Positions 17,755-26,864 are shown, counted from the stretch's first letter. The stretch: 64,000 bases of DNA from Thermobifida alba (GCF_023208015.1 NZ_CP051627.1:3888422-3952421), one strand, 5' to 3'. The notes: generated by a model not told the origin, from the sequence alone. A program made the numbers and translations.

Positions 17755-19584
17755 ATGACAGAACAGCGCAACGGAGTGGGGTACGGCTTCCTCTTCTGGT
17801 GCGGGACCGGAATGCTCTCGACCGGTCTGCTGACTGCCGCGGCAGGTCTCCTCCTCGGTGGCGGGAGGGAGTCCGGTGCCTGGTCCTTCGTGCTCTGGGG
17901 GCTGCTGGGTGTTGCGGTCGCCGGTCTCCTGGTCAGTGCTTACACCTCGTTCCGGAAGAAGGACGGGGAAGCGGCTCCCCGGACGGGAGCGGTGCGACTG
18001 TGGGCCTGCCTCGCGTTGCTCGGCGCGGTCGTGCTGTGTCTTGTGGGCTTCCCGAGCGAGAGCTTCTGGTGGACGCGGTTCGGCTTCGCGGATTCGGAAG
18101 CGCTGCTCTCCGCGGTCGCCTGGGCGGGAACGGCCGCCGCGGCCCTGGGTTTTCTGCTGGTCCTGGTCTCCGGTGCCCGGAAGGCCCGGTCCCGGCGGCG
18201 GTTCCTCGCAGGACTGGTGGCCGGAGTCGCGGCCGCAGCCGTGGTGGCGGCCGGAGGAGCAGCGGCCACCGTGTACGAAGAGGTGGAGCACACCACCCAC
18301 GAGGCCGCCGGAACCCCCGCGGCGGTGCCCGCCTCGGCCGAGGAGGTCACCTGGGTGTGGGAGGCGCCCGAAGGCGTCGCCGTCCACGACGTCCACCCCG
18401 TGCCCGGCGGCGCTCTGGTCGACGTCGGCGACGGGGTGATCGCACTGGACACGGTCACCGGCGAGGAGCGCTGGCGTTACCGCAGGCCCGGGCAGGTGGC
18501 ACGGTTCGGGGTCGCCCCGGACGGGCAGACCGTGGTCCTCTCCTACTTCACCGCGGAGCGGGGGTTCCAGACCCGGAGGTTCGTTCTCGACGCCCGGAGC
18601 GGTCGCCTGCTCGGGGAGTACGACGTCACCGTCGGCGTCTACCAGGACGCCGGGGAGGACGGCCGGGGGGAGCAGGACCTCGGCTATCTCCACATTCAGG
18701 GAGTGGAGACCCTGACGTCGGGGGCGCGGGGCGTCGCGGACAGCGAACGCGGCGCCCTCTCGGCCCGCGACCTGGCGGACAACAGCCTTCTCTGGACGCG
18801 GGAGGGCGACCCGCGGTGTGTCGAGCACTCCAGGACGGCGCTCGGCGACCTCCTCTTCCAGGCCGTCACCTGTGCCGATGAACTCGAGACCGACAGCCCG
18901 ACGGAAAGAACCGAGTACCTGGACTCGGCGGAGGCGGAGACCAGGGTGGTGGCGCTGGACGCACGGACCGGCGAGGAGGTGTGGTGCCGGTCCTGGAGGA
19001 CCAGGTCCTTCTACCCGAGGGTCTTCTTTCCGGGAATCAGGAGGAGCCTCGTCGGCCTTCTCGGGTACCAGAGCCCCGAGGAGACCCTTCTCGTGGTGGA
19101 GAGCACGACCGGGAGCTCAGGGCAGACGTCCGGGAAGATCCTGGACCCGCAGACCGGGGAGGTGCTCGCCGACGACCTGGGACACGCCTCCGGAGGGGAC
19201 GGGAACCCGGTCCTCCACGCGACCGGGGACTCACTCGTCGTCGGTGGCGAGGGGGAGGCCTCCGGCGTGGAGTGGAGGTCCTTCGACGGAGAGGCCCGGA
19301 GGACTCTCGCGCTCCCCGGACCGGCGACCGGGGCAGCAGCGGGGATCGCGTTCCTCCCCGGCGCGGTGGCGTGGTTGAGCGCGGAGGAGGGGGCCGTCCA
19401 CATCACTCCGTGGTCCGAGGAGGGAGAGGCGAGCTCGGTCGATCTGCGCGGCTCGCTGGAAGGGCGGGACGTGACGGGACCCCTCGGGCTCCTGCCGGCC
19501 CCGGGGAGCCTGGTCGTGTACCCGAGGAGCAGTGAGCAAGAAGGGGAGGAACCTGAGGGAGGAGTGGTGCTCGGCCTCTCCTGA
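17755..19584 (+). CDS. Four-TM protein with PQQ-like beta-propeller
   Basis: 609 residues. About five hydrophobic segments in the first 185 residues (for example GFLFWCGTGMLSTGLLTAA, LLGVAVAGLLVSAYT, AALGFLLVLVSG, LVAGVAAAAVVAAG) are followed by a large extracytoplasmic domain with repeated propeller motifs: VIALDTVTGEERWRYRRPGQ, RFVLDARSGRLLGEYD, VVALDARTGEEVWCRSW, ILDPQTGEVLADDLG. The ATG at 17755 has ACAGGAG upstream. It is paralogous to the preceding frameshifted gene and follows it by 68 bases. Propellers of this type often mediate protein contacts; substrate capture or surface sensing for the secretion system is possible but unproven. Confidence 0.78.
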   Translation: MTEQRNGVGYGFLFWCGTGMLSTGLLTAAAGLLLGGGRESGAWSFVLWGLLGVAVAGLLVSAYTSFRKKDGEAAPRTGAVRLWACLALLGAVVLCLVGFPSESFWWTRFGFADSEALLSAVAWAGTAAAALGFLLVLVSGARKARSRRRFLAGLVAGVAAAAVVAAGGAAATVYEEVEHTTHEAAGTPAAVPASAEEVTWVWEAPEGVAVHDVHPVPGGALVDVGDGVIALDTVTGEERWRYRRPGQVARFGVAPDGQTVVLSYFTAERGFQTRRFVLDARSGRLLGEYDVTVGVYQDAGEDGRGEQDLGYLHIQGVETLTSGARGVADSERGALSARDLADNSLLWTREGDPRCVEHSRTALGDLLFQAVTCADELETDSPTERTEYLDSAEAETRVVALDARTGEEVWCRSWRTRSFYPRVFFPGIRRSLVGLLGYQSPEETLLVVESTTGSSGQTSGKILDPQTGEVLADDLGHASGGDGNPVLHATGDSLVVGGEGEASGVEWRSFDGEARRTLALPGPATGAAAGIAFLPGAVAWLSAEEGAVHITPWSEEGEASSVDLRGSLEGRDVTGPLGLLPAPGSLVVYPRSSEQEGEEPEGGVVLGLS

Positions 19585-19932
19585 CCCGAAGGCCGTCTGT
19601 GGAGATGGGGCCGTTGGTCTCCCGACGATGCCGGGAGTGTGGTTGCCTCGAGACAGCGAAGCCCTTGGGCGACGGAGTGCTGCTCACAGCAACTGCCTGA
19701 CCAAGGGCTTGAAGCTGTGGGAGGTTCCTGGTCGCCGCTCCTGCTGTCCTGGAGAATGTTCGGTGGCCGTCCTCCGACATCCTCTGAGCCGGGCCGTACG
19801 GTGTCCCGCCTTCGTGGCGGGACTGCCGTTTGCCCGAGACGACCGCGCCTTATCGCCGGGCAAACGGCTCCGGCGGGGTACAGATCACGGCCGAGCGGCA
19901 TGGAATCCTGCCTGGAACAAGGGCCGACAGGG
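19585..19932. other. Convergent intergenic region with several strong hairpins
   Basis: No gene. Three structured elements: a nested hairpin 19659-19710 (AAGCCCTTGG outer stem, TGCTG/CAGCA inner stem, with flanking ACAGC/GCTGT extending it), a simple hairpin 19803-19823 (GTCCCGCC/GGCGGGAC), and a 10-base stem 19826-19835 / 19858-19867 (CCGTTTGCCC). The last two are adjacent and may act as a bidirectional terminator between the propeller gene and the convergent large gene. The first is unusually elaborate for a terminator. Confidence 0.5.
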
Positions 19933-22491
19933 TCACGGATTCTTCCGCGGGCGGTCTGCCGGTCCTCCCGCTCTCATGTTGTCGTATTCATCAGAATTCT
20001 CTGCCTGTAGGTTCTTGACCACTGTCTCGTAGTAGAGATTGTGCTCGTCGAGATAGTCATCGACGAAGGAGGACCCGGTTTCGACTGCTCCCCCGGGCCA
20101 CTGCTCCTCCCTCTTGATCAGGTTCTGGACCTGGCCGATCACCTCTGATCTTTCTCGGTCTGAGTGGGACTCTCGTATCTCTCTCTCGGTGGCGACCCGG
20201 ACAGTCCCGTCCTCTGTCTCGACCAGAACCCCCTGGGGGACTTCTCCTGTCGAGACGGTTCCGCTTTCGAGCATGTATTCAAGGATTTTCAACTGGGCGC
20301 CGTTTGCGACTATCTCTCTGTTTTCGAGCTGGTCGAGAGATACTCCCCCGTAGCTCTCGGGTCCGGGCTTTATTGTATTATCCAGGGCAAATTTCAGGTA
20401 TTCTGAAACCCCCACTTTTCCTGAATTGAAAAGTATCTCTCCGGTGAGTGAGAGTTCCTTGCCGGGCGGGAGGGAGGAGATGATCCCCGCGCCGATGTCG
20501 ACGCCGAGTTTCCTTAGCTTGTAGGTGTTCTGTCTCGCTTCGTCGGAGTCTCCGAGGCGGTCCATGCTCTCGTTGTACACGGCTGCGTCCACAAGCCCCT
20601 GGAGGATCCCGGCGCTTCCGGCCGTCGGTCGCTGGCCGCTGGACGTGTAGAGGTATTCCGTGAGCTGGTCGTTGTTGTAGGTGTAGGCCGCAGACTGCAG
20701 GAGCCCTGCATATTCTTCATTTGCGGCGATGTACTGGAGGAACCGTACACGGCTCAGCGGGTCGACTTGAAGCTGCTCTTTCTTTGAATCCCAGAGCGAC
20801 CAGGTTCTGAGGGTCTCCCCGTCCTCGTTCAAGAGGAAGTTGACTCCGTCTTCCGAAGCAAACTCTTCTAGGTAGGTGTAGAAAACTCCGTAGAGGCTGG
20901 CCGAGAGTGACGGATTGACCTGGCCGAAGGAAGCACGCTGATTCGTGTACGAGCCCTCTCCGTCGCCGTAGGAGACCGAGTGAACCGTGTCGGTCAGTTT
21001 GTCGAACATGTCATTCGACGTCGTTATCCGTATCAGGCCCGCTGCTGCCTCTCCAGCCATGGTCCGCTGAGTTTCGTCAGAGCTCCCCCCGTACTCGCTG
21101 ATCCAGTCGATGAGGTTGTGCACGGGAAGCCCATCAGCCTCTGCTTCGTCCGGCCAGTCGTAGATGAAAAGCCCTTCTATGACCCCCACCGCGTCGATCT
21201 TGTAGTCCTCCTTGTGGGCCTCGTCGTTGCGGTGGTCGGGGTGGTAGAAGCTGTCGGTCAGGATCGCGTGGTTGGCCTCGTTGTTGCGGGTCGAGACGTC
21301 GAGCAGGATCTGGGCGTTCCGCTCGAAGAACTCCTTGCCCTCGGGGTGGAGGAACTCGGGGGCCGCGTTGGCGCCGACGACCGCGGTCAGCAGGGCCGAG
21401 AAGTCCTTGCCGCCCATGAGGTCCCCGTCGGCGTGCTCCAGGATGGACGCCAGCGGTTCGATGTCGGCTCCCCAGCCCTTGGTGGCGTCGCCCCCCTTGG
21501 CCCAGGAGCCGGAGCCCAGAGCCGTGCGGATGTCCTCGGGAAGGTTCTCGTAGCCGCCGTGGAGGTCCTCCCTGGAGAGGACGAGGATCCCGTCCGCCAG
21601 CGTGCCGAGGATCTGGGCGCGCCCCTCGTCGCTCTCGCCGAGCACGTCCAGGTAGCGCGGGACGTTGAGGATGCCGCCGGAGTGCTCGTCGATGGCGTCG
21701 AAGATCGCCTTCAGGGTGTCCTGGTCCGCCCTGTTGACGCCCAGACCGCGCTGCTCGGAGTCCAGGACCTTGGCCGAGAGCATGGTCAGCATCATCATCA
21801 GGTTGTCGTACTCTTCGCCCCGTCGGCCGGTCTTCCACGCCTCGGAGAGCTTCTGCCCCCACTCGTCCGCCTCGTGCGGGCTGATCTCCGGGGCGTAGCG
21901 GACCGGGTCGATGTTGAACAGCGACCAGTTGACGTACCCGGCGTCGATCAGGCTGCGGATGTTCGCGGGGGTGGGACCGTCGGTGAGCTCCTGCCGGCGG
22001 TCGTCCGCGTGGTCCATCAGCGTGTCCCAGTTGGTCCGGGCCTGGGCGTTGAGCTCGTCGAGCCGGTCCTTGAGCTCGGCGATGATCTGGTCCTTGTCGG
22101 CCGAGAAGAGGGAGGAGAACCAGTTGCCGTCGTCCAGGGCGGCGATCCTGGCCTCGGCGTCCTGCTTCTCGTCGCGCCACAGGCCGATGAGCCGGTTGCG
22201 CTCCCGCTTGAACTCGTCGATGTTGTCGGCCCAGTGCTCGGTGACCGCGGCGCAGTAGCGCACCGCTCCGGCCGCGTCCCGCCACGCCTGGCGGTCCTCC
22301 TCGGAGGCGCCTTCCAGGTTCCAACCGGTGATCTCGCCGAACTCCTTGGCGCTGTCGTCGAACTGCGCGCTCAGGTCCTCGGAGTTGCCGAGGATGCGGG
22401 CGCAGAACATGTCCAGCGAACTCGCCCAGCCCCGCACGGTTCCGCCGTTGGCGTCGATGTCCGCGGGATCAAAGGAGAGGTCGACTCCCAT
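19933..22491 (-). CDS. Large putative type VII-associated protein with mosaic composition
   Basis: 852 residues, no signal peptide. The N-terminus (GVDLSFDPADIDANGGTVRG, then a helical region to about residue 150 with WNLEGASEEDRQAWRDAAG and LDELNAQARTNWDTLMDHAD) resembles the WXG-like helical N-terminus of large actinobacterial proteins encoded beside WXG100 genes (DUF6571-like by memory). The rest is mostly helical without motifs I recognise. Codon use changes sharply: 21150-22491 is GC-rich as the rest of the genome, 19933-21150 is clearly AT-richer, so the C-terminal half may have been acquired separately, as in polymorphic effectors. ATG at 22491 lacks a strong ribosome site. The preceding frameshifted small gene lies 60 bases upstream. 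A secreted effector is a reasonable guess. Confidence 0.7.
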   Translation of the reverse strand: MGVDLSFDPADIDANGGTVRGWASSLDMFCARILGNSEDLSAQFDDSAKEFGEITGWNLEGASEEDRQAWRDAAGAVRYCAAVTEHWADNIDEFKRERNRLIGLWRDEKQDAEARIAALDDGNWFSSLFSADKDQIIAELKDRLDELNAQARTNWDTLMDHADDRRQELTDGPTPANIRSLIDAGYVNWSLFNIDPVRYAPEISPHEADEWGQKLSEAWKTGRRGEEYDNLMMMLTMLSAKVLDSEQRGLGVNRADQDTLKAIFDAIDEHSGGILNVPRYLDVLGESDEGRAQILGTLADGILVLSREDLHGGYENLPEDIRTALGSGSWAKGGDATKGWGADIEPLASILEHADGDLMGGKDFSALLTAVVGANAAPEFLHPEGKEFFERNAQILLDVSTRNNEANHAILTDSFYHPDHRNDEAHKEDYKIDAVGVIEGLFIYDWPDEAEADGLPVHNLIDWISEYGGSSDETQRTMAGEAAAGLIRITTSNDMFDKLTDTVHSVSYGDGEGSYTNQRASFGQVNPSLSASLYGVFYTYLEEFASEDGVNFLLNEDGETLRTWSLWDSKKEQLQVDPLSRVRFLQYIAANEEYAGLLQSAAYTYNNDQLTEYLYTSSGQRPTAGSAGILQGLVDAAVYNESMDRLGDSDEARQNTYKLRKLGVDIGAGIISSLPPGKELSLTGEILFNSGKVGVSEYLKFALDNTIKPGPESYGGVSLDQLENREIVANGAQLKILEYMLESGTVSTGEVPQGVLVETEDGTVRVATEREIRESHSDRERSEVIGQVQNLIKREEQWPGGAVETGSSFVDDYLDEHNLYYETVVKNLQAENSDEYDNMRAGGPADRPRKNP

Positions 22492-22551
22492 GGTGGCGTG
22501 ATGTCCTTCTGCGTGCTTCGCGGTTCTTCGGTGGAGGATGGAGAAACGCGG

Positions 22552-22904
22552 TCAGTTCGGTGTGCCGGGCAGGCCGAATGACTCGTTGATGTCGCGGGAC
22601 AACGACGGCCAGGCACCCTGGTAGCCCTCGGAGGTGTCCAGGTCGGTCAGGGCGGCCTCGGCCGCTCCCGCCTGGATGTTGTTGGCCAGGGTCAGACCGT
22701 GGTCCTGACTTTCTTGATGCTGTCGTAGTGGTCGTCGCGGGAACAGGAGTAGCCGTTGCGGACGTAGATACCGGCAGCGTCACGGACCTCGGTGATCAGG
22801 TCCTCGAAAGTGTCGGCCAGCCCAGCCATCGCGTTGGCCATTTCCTCGGCCGCTGCTCCCCCGCTGGCTGCCGCTCCGGGATTGGCTCCCGCTTCGTTAC
22901 CCAC
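22552..22904 (-). pseudogene. Small helical partner gene, frameshifted
   Basis: The first frame runs from GTG 22904 (AGGAG 8 bases upstream) through AAAEEMANAMAGLADTFEDL and SRDDHYDSIKK, then hits a stop near 22692. Another frame carries on immediately with clear coding character: SQDHGLTLANNIQAGAAEAA, then LDTSEGYQGAWPSLSRDI and ends FGLPGTPN at 22552. One added A in the AAGAAAG run near 22710 joins them into about 117 residues. Alternatively the protein ends naturally at 22692, but the continuing GC3 pattern argues against it. It sits directly upstream of the large gene and is probably cotranscribed with it, as a WXG100-like partner or chaperone. Confidence 0.6.
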
Positions 22905-23191
22905 GTCTGTGCTCCTGTTCCCCTGATCCGAGGCGGACAATGCGCCAAAAGTTCAGAAAGAGATCTGTGTCGCTCTGAGGTCGCAGGGTAACCGTGGAAA
23001 TTGTCCAGAAAGTTGCTTTTAAGTCCGGTTGCCACATGTGGCCACCGAATTGACTCGTCACCTACCGCGTCACTAGCGTCACGAAAAGCCAGGCTGGTGA
23101 AGGACGTCCGAAGGACGAGAGCCGCCGGAAGAACGCTTCCGCACGTGTACGAACCCCCTGGTCACCGGCTTTCTTTGCGGAGAGGACAACC

Positions 23192-23530
23192 ATGAACGCT
23201 TATGTCGGCCTGACCCAGGCCGATGCCCTCGGGACGGGTGGGCAGCAGCTCGGGATCGAGGCGGAGGGGCTGCGCGGCCAGCTGAACAACCTGATCGCCG
23301 ACATGGAGAACGACGGCCAGTCGCTGCAGGGAAGCGCGCTGGCGGAATTCCGCAAGGCGCGTTCCGAACTGAACCAGCGCTTCGACGAACTCATCGCCTG
23401 GTGCAACAACAACGGCATCAAGCTGGGTGAGGCCCAGACCCAGGTGACCCAGACCGACGACACCTCCGGTGAGGAGTTCTCCGGGGCCGGAAGCGGACTG
23501 GGCGGCCTCGCACGTCCGATCAACCTCTGA
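23192..23530 (+). CDS. WXG100-like small secreted protein (EsxA/B type)
   Basis: 112 residues of two long helices joined by a turn: TGGQQLGIEAEGLRGQLNNL, then the turn SLQGSALAEF (Leu in place of Trp of the WXG motif), then RKARSELNQRFDELIAWCNN. The C-terminus is flexible and Gly/Ser-rich. This is the usual form of an ESX substrate half. It begins a plus-strand operon with the second WXG100 gene 13 bases downstream, the one-TM protein and the kinase. The divergent 288-base region before it separates it from the large-gene unit. Confidence 0.75.
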   Translation: MNAYVGLTQADALGTGGQQLGIEAEGLRGQLNNLIADMENDGQSLQGSALAEFRKARSELNQRFDELIAWCNNNGIKLGEAQTQVTQTDDTSGEEFSGAGSGLGGLARPINL

Positions 23531-23543
23531 GCGGAGGACAGCA

Positions 23544-23837
23544 GTGGGCAACCAGTACGAGGTCTACGGAAACGTCGGCGGGCTCCAGGACCTGGCGGCC
23601 ACCCAGCAGGGGTACCTGGGCCGCTTCCAGGGGATCATGGAGCAGATCGACTCCCAGGCGAAGGACACCGTCGGCAAGTGGGAGGGGTCGGGCAGCCCCG
23701 AGTTCCAGGCCAAGGCCGAGGAGTACAACACACACTTCTCCGCCGTCAACGACGCCTTCGCCAAGCTCATCGACGCCACCGACGGCGCGGCCAACAACTA
23801 CGCCAAGCTCTCCAACTACCTGAACGGACTGTTCTAG
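23544..23837 (+). CDS. WXG100 family type VII secretion target
   Basis: 97 residues, the canonical WXG100 size, with the motif W-E-G at KWEGSGSPEFQAKAEEYN between two helices. The C-terminus reads NNYAKLSNYLNGLF; I do not see a clear YxxxD/E export signal, though Y with acidic residues is absent only at the very end. GTG start at 23544 with GGAGG 6 bases upstream. Expected to heterodimerise with the product of the gene at 23192 and be exported by EccC/EccD. Confidence 0.85.
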   Translation: MGNQYEVYGNVGGLQDLAATQQGYLGRFQGIMEQIDSQAKDTVGKWEGSGSPEFQAKAEEYNTHFSAVNDAFAKLIDATDGAANNYAKLSNYLNGLF

Positions 23838-23858
23838 AAGCCGTAGCGGCCACTCGCG

Positions 23859-24224
23859 ATGCCCGACACCACAGGAACCGACACACCCGCCAGAGGCGCT
23901 GACACGCCCGCGGTCCCCGAGGCGTTCCACGCCACCCCCAACGCCGAGCGGTACGTCCTCCAGGCCGACGCACTGCGCCGCCAGCAGTTGCGGGCGGCGC
24001 TGCTGTACGGGTCGAGCCGCTACTGGCGGCGGCGTCAGCGGGTCTGGCCCGCGATGATCGCGGGAGCGATCCTCGTCGCGGTCGTGTCCGGCGGCATCGT
24101 GGTCGCCAGCGCCTTCGAGAAGCAGCAGGCCATCAACGAGGAACGGTTCCAGCAGTACGGACCGCCGGACCCCTCGGCCGGCCCGGTGGAACCGTCGGCC
24201 GCCCCCTCTCCGGCGACGCAGTGA
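23859..24224 (+). CDS. One-TM accessory protein of the type VII locus
   Basis: 121 residues: a hydrophilic N-terminal region with HATPNAERYVLQADALRRQQ, a basic stretch (SSRYWRRRQRVW), a membrane segment (MIAGAILVAVVSGGIVVASA), then a Pro/Ser-rich tail (PPDPSAGPVEPSAAPSP). No family recognised. It follows the WXG100 gene by 21 bases and overlaps the reading start region of the kinase (stop at 24224), so it belongs to the same unit. A membrane adaptor is plausible. Confidence 0.65.
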   Translation: MPDTTGTDTPARGADTPAVPEAFHATPNAERYVLQADALRRQQLRAALLYGSSRYWRRRQRVWPAMIAGAILVAVVSGGIVVASAFEKQQAINEERFQQYGPPDPSAGPVEPSAAPSPATQ

Positions 24225-24238
24225 GAGGGGGGACACGG

Positions 24239-26383
24239 GTGACGGGCCGCCAGCACGGCACTGACTGGGTGACGGGCTTCCACAGCCTGGAAGAGCTGTA
24301 CCGGGGACGCACCGCGGTGCTGTACCGCGCGGTGCGGTCCAGCACCGGAGCGCACACCGTGCTCAAGGTGATGCGCGACGACGGGTGGACGGAACGCGAG
24401 ATCGCCGCCACGCGTGCGGTGGCGGGACAGCCCGGCATCGTGACCCTGCTCGATCTGGGCCGCACCGCCACGGGCGAGCCGTTCCTGGCGATGCCCCACT
24501 ACCCGGAGGGCTCCTATGCGGCGGTCGCCACCCCGGAGGGGCGGCTCACGGTCCGGGAGGCGGCCGCGGTGGGGCGCGCGGTCGCGGCCGGGCTGACCGC
24601 CGTGCACGCGCAGGGACTGCTGCACAACGACGTCACCCCCGGCAACATCCTGCGCGCCGGGTCGGGGGCGGTACTCAGCGACTTCGGAGCGGTCGGCCGG
24701 ATCGGGGAGCCGCCGATACCCGGCGACCTCCGGTCGGAGACCACGCTGCACGCCCCACCCGAGGCGCTGCGCGGCGAACCGCTGTCCGTGGCCTCCGACG
24801 TCTACCGACTGGCCTCCACCCTGTGGGCGCTGCTCGCCGGGCGCGCACCGTTCGCCGTGCGGGAGGGCCCTCCCGGCCCCGAGGGCTACCGGGACCGGGT
24901 GCTGTCGATGCCCGCCCACCCGGTGCCCGCCCCGGACGTGCCCGAACAGGTGCAGCAGGTGCTGCTCTGCGCGTTGGCGAAAGCCCCGGCAGACCGGTAC
25001 GCCACTCCGGCGGAGTTCGCCGCCGCCTTGGAGGAGGCCCGGGTCGCGGCGCCCTCTCCGCCACCCGCCCCGGTGCGGGGAGGGCAACCGCCGCCGGAAG
25101 CTTCCGCGTCCGGGAGCACGGCCAGACCGCTCTCTCCCCGGTTGCGGGGGCGAGGGCTGCCGCCCAACCGGGGCGAAGCGGACCTCGCGGCCGCTCCGGA
25201 CTGGATCGCGCCGTCGCCGCCCACGGTCCTGTCCGCACCGACCGGCCCGAACGCGCCGAGCCTCCCCCCTCCCGTGGCGGCACCGCCGACGCCTCCCCCT
25301 CCCGCTTCCGGAGGGCACGCGGACCGTCCGCGTGCCCGGACCTCTCCGGAACCGCCCGCCGCCACCGCTCCGCAGGCTCCACCGGGGCCGGTGCGGACCT
25401 CCCCGGAGCGGCCCGCGCCCGCGCCGCCGCCCGTCCCCGACGCGCCCACCGGGCCGTCCCCGCTCCCGGGCGGTGCCACCCCGCGGCAGGGGAGGCAGGA
25501 CGCTCCCCGCACCGGCCCCGTCCCCGCCCCGGCCCCGTTCCCCGCGGGCTCCTCCGAGCCGGTCGACCACCGTCCCCAACCGCCGGCTCCGGCTCCGGCG
25601 CCGGTGCCCCCCGCCCCCACCGCGGCCCCGGTCCCCGCACCGGGACGCCTCCGAGACGGCGACGTACGCGAGTGGACGTGGACCCGGCTGGAGGGGTGGA
25701 GCGGGACCGCCGAGACGGCGGCGTTGCCGCGCGACGACGCCGACCACCCGGACGGCGTCCGCCGGGACGACGAGGCCGAGGACCCGGTGGCCGCCCCCGT
25801 CGGTTCGGTGGGGCGTGAACGGCGTCCGCTGTACGTGGCGGCGGTGGTGCTGGCCATCGTGTTCTTCTCCGGAACGTCGGGCATGCTGTCCCTGCTGTTC
25901 CCCGGCCCGTGGTGGGACGGCAGCCTGGTTCCGGAGGCTGCGGCGGAACCGGGCCCGTCGGCGCAGCCGTCGCCGACCCCCTCCCCCTCGCCCAGCGAAC
26001 CCGTCCTGGTGGCGGCCGAACCCACCGGTATCTGGATGTACGACAACGGCGGCAGTGTCCAGCTGTTCTGGATCGACAACACCGAGGGCGGTGTTCCCCA
26101 CCACGTGTTCGGCGCACCGGAGGGCCTGCCCCGCGCCTCTGTGCTGGAGGCCGAACCCGGTGCGGAGACCGCGGTCGTCGGCGGCCTCGACCCCGCCCTG
26201 GAGTACTGCTTCACCATCGCTGCGGTGGCGGGGGAGAGCGAGGAGCAGATCGTCCACTCCGGGGTGATCTGCACGACACGCGCCGAGGACCTGCTGGCCC
26301 AGCAGGAGGAAGCGGAGGGGTCCGCCGAGGAGGACGGTTCCGCGACGGAGGAGGAGAGCCCGGACTCCGACACCGGGGAGTAG
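24239..26383 (+). CDS. Membrane Ser/Thr protein kinase with C-terminal Fn3-like domain
   Basis: 714 residues. Kinase domain about 1-280: TVLKVM (ATP-binding Lys), LLHNDVTPGNIL (catalytic loop with HND where HRD is usual), LSDFGAVG, and SDVYRLASTLWALLAGRAPF. A long Pro-rich linker follows (about 290-500). One membrane segment (LYVAAVVLAIVFFSGTSG, near 535) leads to an extracellular Fn3-like domain (PTGIWMYDNGGSVQLFWID, then VVGGLDPALEYCFTIAAVAG). The tail is acidic. GTG 24239 chosen because AGGGGGG lies 6 bases before; GTG 24221 overlaps the preceding stop but has no ribosome site. Position implies control of the type VII system by phosphorylation. Confidence 0.85.
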   Translation: MTGRQHGTDWVTGFHSLEELYRGRTAVLYRAVRSSTGAHTVLKVMRDDGWTEREIAATRAVAGQPGIVTLLDLGRTATGEPFLAMPHYPEGSYAAVATPEGRLTVREAAAVGRAVAAGLTAVHAQGLLHNDVTPGNILRAGSGAVLSDFGAVGRIGEPPIPGDLRSETTLHAPPEALRGEPLSVASDVYRLASTLWALLAGRAPFAVREGPPGPEGYRDRVLSMPAHPVPAPDVPEQVQQVLLCALAKAPADRYATPAEFAAALEEARVAAPSPPPAPVRGGQPPPEASASGSTARPLSPRLRGRGLPPNRGEADLAAAPDWIAPSPPTVLSAPTGPNAPSLPPPVAAPPTPPPPASGGHADRPRARTSPEPPAATAPQAPPGPVRTSPERPAPAPPPVPDAPTGPSPLPGGATPRQGRQDAPRTGPVPAPAPFPAGSSEPVDHRPQPPAPAPAPVPPAPTAAPVPAPGRLRDGDVREWTWTRLEGWSGTAETAALPRDDADHPDGVRRDDEAEDPVAAPVGSVGRERRPLYVAAVVLAIVFFSGTSGMLSLLFPGPWWDGSLVPEAAAEPGPSAQPSPTPSPSPSEPVLVAAEPTGIWMYDNGGSVQLFWIDNTEGGVPHHVFGAPEGLPRASVLEAEPGAETAVVGGLDPALEYCFTIAAVAGESEEQIVHSGVICTTRAEDLLAQQEEAEGSAEEDGSATEEESPDSDTGE

Positions 26384-26411
26384 CCGGGGACGCCGGCCGG
26401 GGCCGGGAGGC

Positions 26412-26864
26412 TCACCGGGGCTCCCAGAGGCGCACCTCCACCCCGGGGAGGTCGCCGAGGGCTCGCTCCACCAGGGGACGCACCTCGGCCCAGGACAGTC
26501 CGCCGTGGCCGCAGCCGAGTGGTGGCACGGCCACGGAGCCGATGGACAGTGCGGTGATCGTGTCCCGCAGGGCGGCCAGGCCGGATTCGATGTCGTCGAG
26601 CCGCGAGGGCGACCGCCAGTGGCGTTTCGTGGGGAAGTTGACGACGAACCGGGGCCGTCCGGGGCGGGCCAGTGCGTGGACGTGCATCCGCCCGACCGTG
26701 ACCTCGCCGCGTTCGCAGGCCGCCCGGTAGTCCCGGTAGTTCTCCGGGAAGGCGCGTTTGAACTGCAATGCGATGCCCTTGCCCATGACGCCCACGGTGT
26801 TGACCGCGTTCACCAGGGCGTCGACGTCCGCGTCGAGCAGGTCGCCGTGGCCGGGGGTGATCAA
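26412..26864 (-). CDS. Macrodomain protein (ADP-ribose binding)
   Basis: 150-residue single macrodomain: ITPGHGDLLDADVDALVNAV, then NTVGVMGKGIALQFKRAFP (the Asn and Gly-rich loop that hold ADP-ribose), FVVNFPTKRHWRSPS, and VAVPPLGCGHGGLSW. This closely matches the DarG/ADP-ribose-1''-phosphate phosphatase group, which can remove ADP-ribose from DNA or RNA. TTG at 26864 is chosen as start because GGGAG lies 8 bases upstream and the domain begins there; the frame stays open upstream. No DarT-type toxin gene is adjacent, so it is not an evident toxin-antitoxin pair. Confidence 0.85.
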   Translation of the reverse strand: MITPGHGDLLDADVDALVNAVNTVGVMGKGIALQFKRAFPENYRDYRAACERGEVTVGRMHVHALARPGRPRFVVNFPTKRHWRSPSRLDDIESGLAALRDTITALSIGSVAVPPLGCGHGGLSWAEVRPLVERALGDLPGVEVRLWEPR

